Shown here: positions 61,107 through 64,000 of the stretch, one piece after another
Layout of the letters: the number at the start of each line of letters is the position of its first letter
Numbering within the stretch: position 1 is the stretch's first letter
NCBI GenBank assembly: GCA_937959275.1
Contig: CALGLU010000036.1
Location: forward strand, 62,001 to 126,000
Direction: 5' to 3'
Origin: an uncultured Saprospiraceae bacterium
Lineage (GTDB): Bacteria > Bacteroidota > Bacteroidia > Chitinophagales > Saprospiraceae
DNA: 64,000 nucleotides
Program-made: the position numbers and the translations under genes
The notes under the pieces: model-generated
Told to the model about the DNA's origin: nothing
Database searches by the model: none
Seen by the model: only the letters and a program-made list of their open reading frames with translations

Positions 61107-64000
61107 TTAGCTTGTAAATCTCAAGAAATATTTTTCTCTGATTTTGATGACTCCAATAATATTTAGTGCGAGGAACAAACAAATTAGCCCCCACTGTGAT
61201 AGCGTTGGAATTTCCTGAGAATATGCCATCATGAATGTTAGGTTTGCCTCTGTAGAGCAACCAGGAAATGCCGGTGTTGGCCCTTCCGAAATAGTATTAT
61301 TTACAAAGTCTCCTTGAAAAATTATCTCCAATGTATGTTGCTCACCAAAAAGTAATTCGCTGCCATTTATTTGTGTGGTTGGCTCACCATTTATGTAAAA
61401 TTCGAATGTGCCTGGGTAATTATGAATTTCTGAGATTAAGTCTGTCAAATCATATACTTGATCATGATATAGAGGTGTCAACACTCTTGACATATCAATT
61501 TCAGGATAGCTGCATATATTAGTAATTGTAAATGTATCATTGATACTAATACCCAAATCATAAGGACCAGTTATTTGAACGCTATAACCTGAATCATCAA
61601 TATGGTCAAATAAGATTTCGTGATTACTTGTTGAAGAGTTAAATGCTAAATTATCACCTGCTGATATGCCAATGGGTGTAGACGTACCGTTTAAGGCTCC
61701 CACATCTATAACTGTCCAAGTATCAAATTGATCTGTGTTAAAAATGGAGATCGTCTCATTAAACGTGCCATCTCTAGCTCCATTTGTAGATTGGTCATTG
61801 TTACATGAGCATGGATCTTGAGTACCATAGTAATCACAATTGATTGACAAGCTGAACTGTCCAAAATCATTCAGATATTCATTTGTCATATATAATAAAT
61901 AAGTAATGGATTCCTCGGTTTGGAAATAAATAGAACTTTCGGTGTTAAAGTAAAACGATTCACATGAAAGTGACTCACAGTCAGCGTTAAATATGACTAA
62001 TTGAGGAGAATTGAATTCTGCATTAACATCAATCTGTATTACGTCTCCGCTTCCTTGATATGTATACCATAGCCCTGGACCAGTAAATGCATATGCAACA
62101 GATGGACAATAGTCAAAATCTCCTGTGTAACCTGTCGCTAGTGCGAGAGAATCAGTTACTGTATCACCACAATTTAAGTGTATAGGTGTTGCACAAAAGT
62201 CATTTTCAATAGGTTCTGCACAATTGATCTGAAAGGAAAAATCTGTTATGCCACCGTAATTCGAAGTCAGGTAGATTGAATATTCACCCTCAGGTAAATA
62301 TATAGTTTCTTGTAAGTCAGTACTATTAAAATTTAAGATTGAATTATAGCAATCCGTGACTGAACAATCATCAAGAAAAATATAAATCTGTTCTTGAAAG
62401 TCTCCTGAATAATTAAATTCATATACTATATCGCCTGTCGAAAAGAAGCTATACCAAACCCCAGGTGAAGTATTGAAGTCGTTATTACAAGAAAAATCTA
62501 TGGCCGTAGCCAAATCCAATGTTGCATTGATAAGTTGGCCACAGTTTATTTCGATAGCATCTTCACAATTATCATTTTCTAATGGTTCATGACAGGCTAC
62601 ATCGAAAGAAAATTCTCCATTTTCAACAATATCATCTCCTGTAGTAGCTCTGATGAAATATGTATTGCCGGCTTCTGCATAAAATAAATTATTTGTACTT
62701 GAATACGATAAATACAACTGCTCAGGGCAAGCATTTTCTAAGTCTCCACATGCTTGATAAGGATAAATGTGTAATCGGATGTTATTTGCTGAACTATAGA
62801 GATATGAAAATTCAATTAATTCATCAGTACCATTTATAAAGTACCAAAGATCTGCTTGGTATAGGTTAGAAACACAGTGAGAAAAGTCATTGTTTACACC
62901 AGCTAAAGCTGTATTTCCTGTGACAGAATTTCCGCATCCTATCTGAATGGCATTTTCGCATAGATCATTTGCCTCTGGTTCAGCACATGTCAAACTGAAT
63001 GAATACTGCCCTCCGCTTTGATAATTATATGTATGAACTCTGATTAAATAAGAAGTGCCAGAAGCGGCATAAAAACTTCTTGTAGAATTTGAGTTTATTG
63101 AAAATTCGGAAAGACAGCTTTCGTACTCAGCTTGACACAGATCTTGATACAGTTGAAAATAAATACTTCCAGCATAACTACCTATAAGATTGAATTCTAT
63201 AATTTGATTTGTTCCTTCTAGCACATACCACAAGTCAGGCTCTTCTTCAATGTGGCAACCATTAAAATTATTTGAATATGTAGCCATAGAGTTATCGTCT
63301 GCGATGATGGATCCACAAGTAATTGTTGTCGCAGTTTCACAACTATCGTTAATAATTGGATCAAAACAATTTAATGCAAATGCAAAATCACCTTTGGAAT
63401 CAGAGTATCCTGTAGAGACTTGAAAATAATATTGGATACCTGGCATCGTTATAAAATAGTGTGAATTGGAAGGAAGGATTTCAATAGACTGTTCAAAAGT
63501 GGCGTTGGTATCACAGCCTGATGAGAATATGTCTATGTTAATTCTTGAAATGAGTCCTTGTAAAAAAGATAATTCTATCACATCCCCTGTACCTAGAAAA
63601 GAGTACCATACATCTGATGATGAATAGTTGTTAGGAGGCAAAGCAAATTCTGTAGAGCCGACTATAACCTCACCACAGCTGATTGGACTGGCCCCAGTGC
63701 AGTCGTCATTTTCAATTGGCTCATGACACAATAACTCTAGCGAAAATTCTCCTAAGTCATCCTCATCAAATGTCACCGCTAAAAGATAGTCCGTACCACT
63801 CTCTGCAAAAAATAAATCAGAATTGTTGGATGTTACTTCAACGACTGCGTAATTGTCACAGTTATTTAATTGACAATTATCCTCAAAAATATAAATTTGA
63901 AGGCTAAAACTTGGTCCAAAAATATAATCAAAACTGTGGATCATGCCATCTCCTGTCAGTGTATACCACAAGTCAGAGAAGTGCGGATTATAATAACAAT
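61107..64000 (-). CDS. Giant repeat-containing surface protein with IPTL-CTERM signal (N-terminus outside window)
   Basis: The frame stays open to the window's right edge; the first visible residues are CYYNPHFSDLWYTLTGDG, so about 965 residues are seen. It is built of about seven repeats of 110-120 residues, each with the pattern ENDxCxxAxxIxCG, then xWYxxxGxGDxxxF and a beta-rich Cys-containing part ending FxLxCxEP. Repeat cysteines are conserved. After a divergent final domain comes the C-terminal anchor SQEIPTLSQWGLICLFLALN, then a membrane helix and basic tail: the IPTL-CTERM sorting signal. It would be exported and processed by a sorting enzyme, possibly as an adhesin. Confidence 0.85.
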   Translation of the reverse strand, partial: CYYNPHFSDLWYTLTGDGMIHSFDYIFGPSFSLQIYIFEDNCQLNNCDNYAVVEVTSNNSDLFFAESGTDYLLAVTFDEDDLGEFSLELLCHEPIENDDCTGASPISCGEVIVGSTEFALPPNNYSSSDVWYSFLGTGDVIELSFLQGLISRINIDIFSSGCDTNATFEQSIEILPSNSHYFITMPGIQYYFQVSTGYSDSKGDFAFALNCFDPIINDSCETATTITCGSIIADDNSMATYSNNFNGCHIEEEPDLWYVLEGTNQIIEFNLIGSYAGSIYFQLYQDLCQAEYESCLSEFSINSNSTRSFYAASGTSYLIRVHTYNYQSGGQYSFSLTCAEPEANDLCENAIQIGCGNSVTGNTALAGVNNDFSHCVSNLYQADLWYFINGTDELIEFSYLYSSANNIRLHIYPYQACGDLENACPEQLYLSYSSTNNLFYAEAGNTYFIRATTGDDIVENGEFSFDVACHEPLENDNCEDAIEINCGQLINATLDLATAIDFSCNNDFNTSPGVWYSFFSTGDIVYEFNYSGDFQEQIYIFLDDCSVTDCYNSILNFNSTDLQETIYLPEGEYSIYLTSNYGGITDFSFQINCAEPIENDFCATPIHLNCGDTVTDSLALATGYTGDFDYCPSVAYAFTGPGLWYTYQGSGDVIQIDVNAEFNSPQLVIFNADCESLSCESFYFNTESSIYFQTEESITYLLYMTNEYLNDFGQFSLSINCDYYGTQDPCSCNNDQSTNGARDGTFNETISIFNTDQFDTWTVIDVGALNGTSTPIGISAGDNLAFNSSTSNHEILFDHIDDSGYSVQITGPYDLGISINDTFTITNICSYPEIDMSRVLTPLYHDQVYDLTDLISEIHNYPGTFEFYINGEPTTQINGSELLFGEQHTLEIIFQGDFVNNTISEGPTPAFPGCSTEANLTFMMAYSQEIPTLSQWGLICLFLALNIIGVIKIREKYFLRFTS

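Overview
The window is AT-rich, densely coded chromosomal DNA of a member of the Bacteroidota, probably a Saprospiria-like marine or aquatic relative (an inference). Supporting signs are promoter-like TTTG / TANNTTTG pairs, a hybrid sensor kinase ending in an AraC domain, a GH92 alpha-mannosidase lipoprotein, a SAM_5-type tyrosine recombinase, LytTR and 7TMR-DISM proteins, a TPR-CHAT protein beside an ECF sigma factor, and a large repeat-built surface protein ending in an IPTL-CTERM signal.

Layout. 1-4.7 kb: end of a secreted protein, a TPR-CHAT protease-like protein, and a divergent ECF sigma / membrane anti-sigma-like pair. 5-11.5 kb: a beta-helix pseudogene, an NTF2-like secreted protein, a hybrid histidine kinase, a frameshifted HWE/HisKA_2-type kinase and the degenerate 3' end of a second copy. 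11.5-13.2 kb: an ABC-2 exporter. 13.6-21.3 kb: a complete histidine operon (hisG-D-C-B-H-A-F-IE) preceded by a Bacteroidota-type promoter, a 14-codon leader peptide with five consecutive His codons and a strong terminator, i.e. a histidine attenuator. 21.6-40.4 kb: regulators, a dehydratase / semialdehyde dehydrogenase pair for the end of an oxidative sugar-acid pathway, an HDAC-family deacetylase, a HigBA-type toxin-antitoxin, GH92, PriA, an HD-Pycsar-effector-like membrane protein divergent from a GAF protein, an S74-chaperone protein and an aldehyde dehydrogenase.

40.46-60.96 kb is an integrated mobile element of about 20.5 kb in the anticodon arm of tRNA-Ala(GGC). A 22-bp core repeat flanks it, a displaced tRNA 3' half lies at the left end, the intact tRNA lies at the right end, and a 27-bp direct repeat of two TGTATCAAAT sites lies just inside each end. 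It carries an integrase, a replication operon (replisome-organizer-like protein, DnaB-like helicase), a block of short minus-strand cassettes with their own hairpins, a divergent control region with three 19-bp palindromic operators, a 665-residue papain/C39-like cysteine protease candidate, and a tightly coupled packaging-type run with small and large terminase subunits. I recognise no portal, capsid protease, major capsid, tail tape measure or lysis gene. It is therefore best described as a phage-derived satellite-like element or a reduced prophage. This is the main candidate for an undescribed system.

60.99-64 kb: the C-terminal 960 or so residues of a giant repeat-containing surface protein that runs off the right edge.
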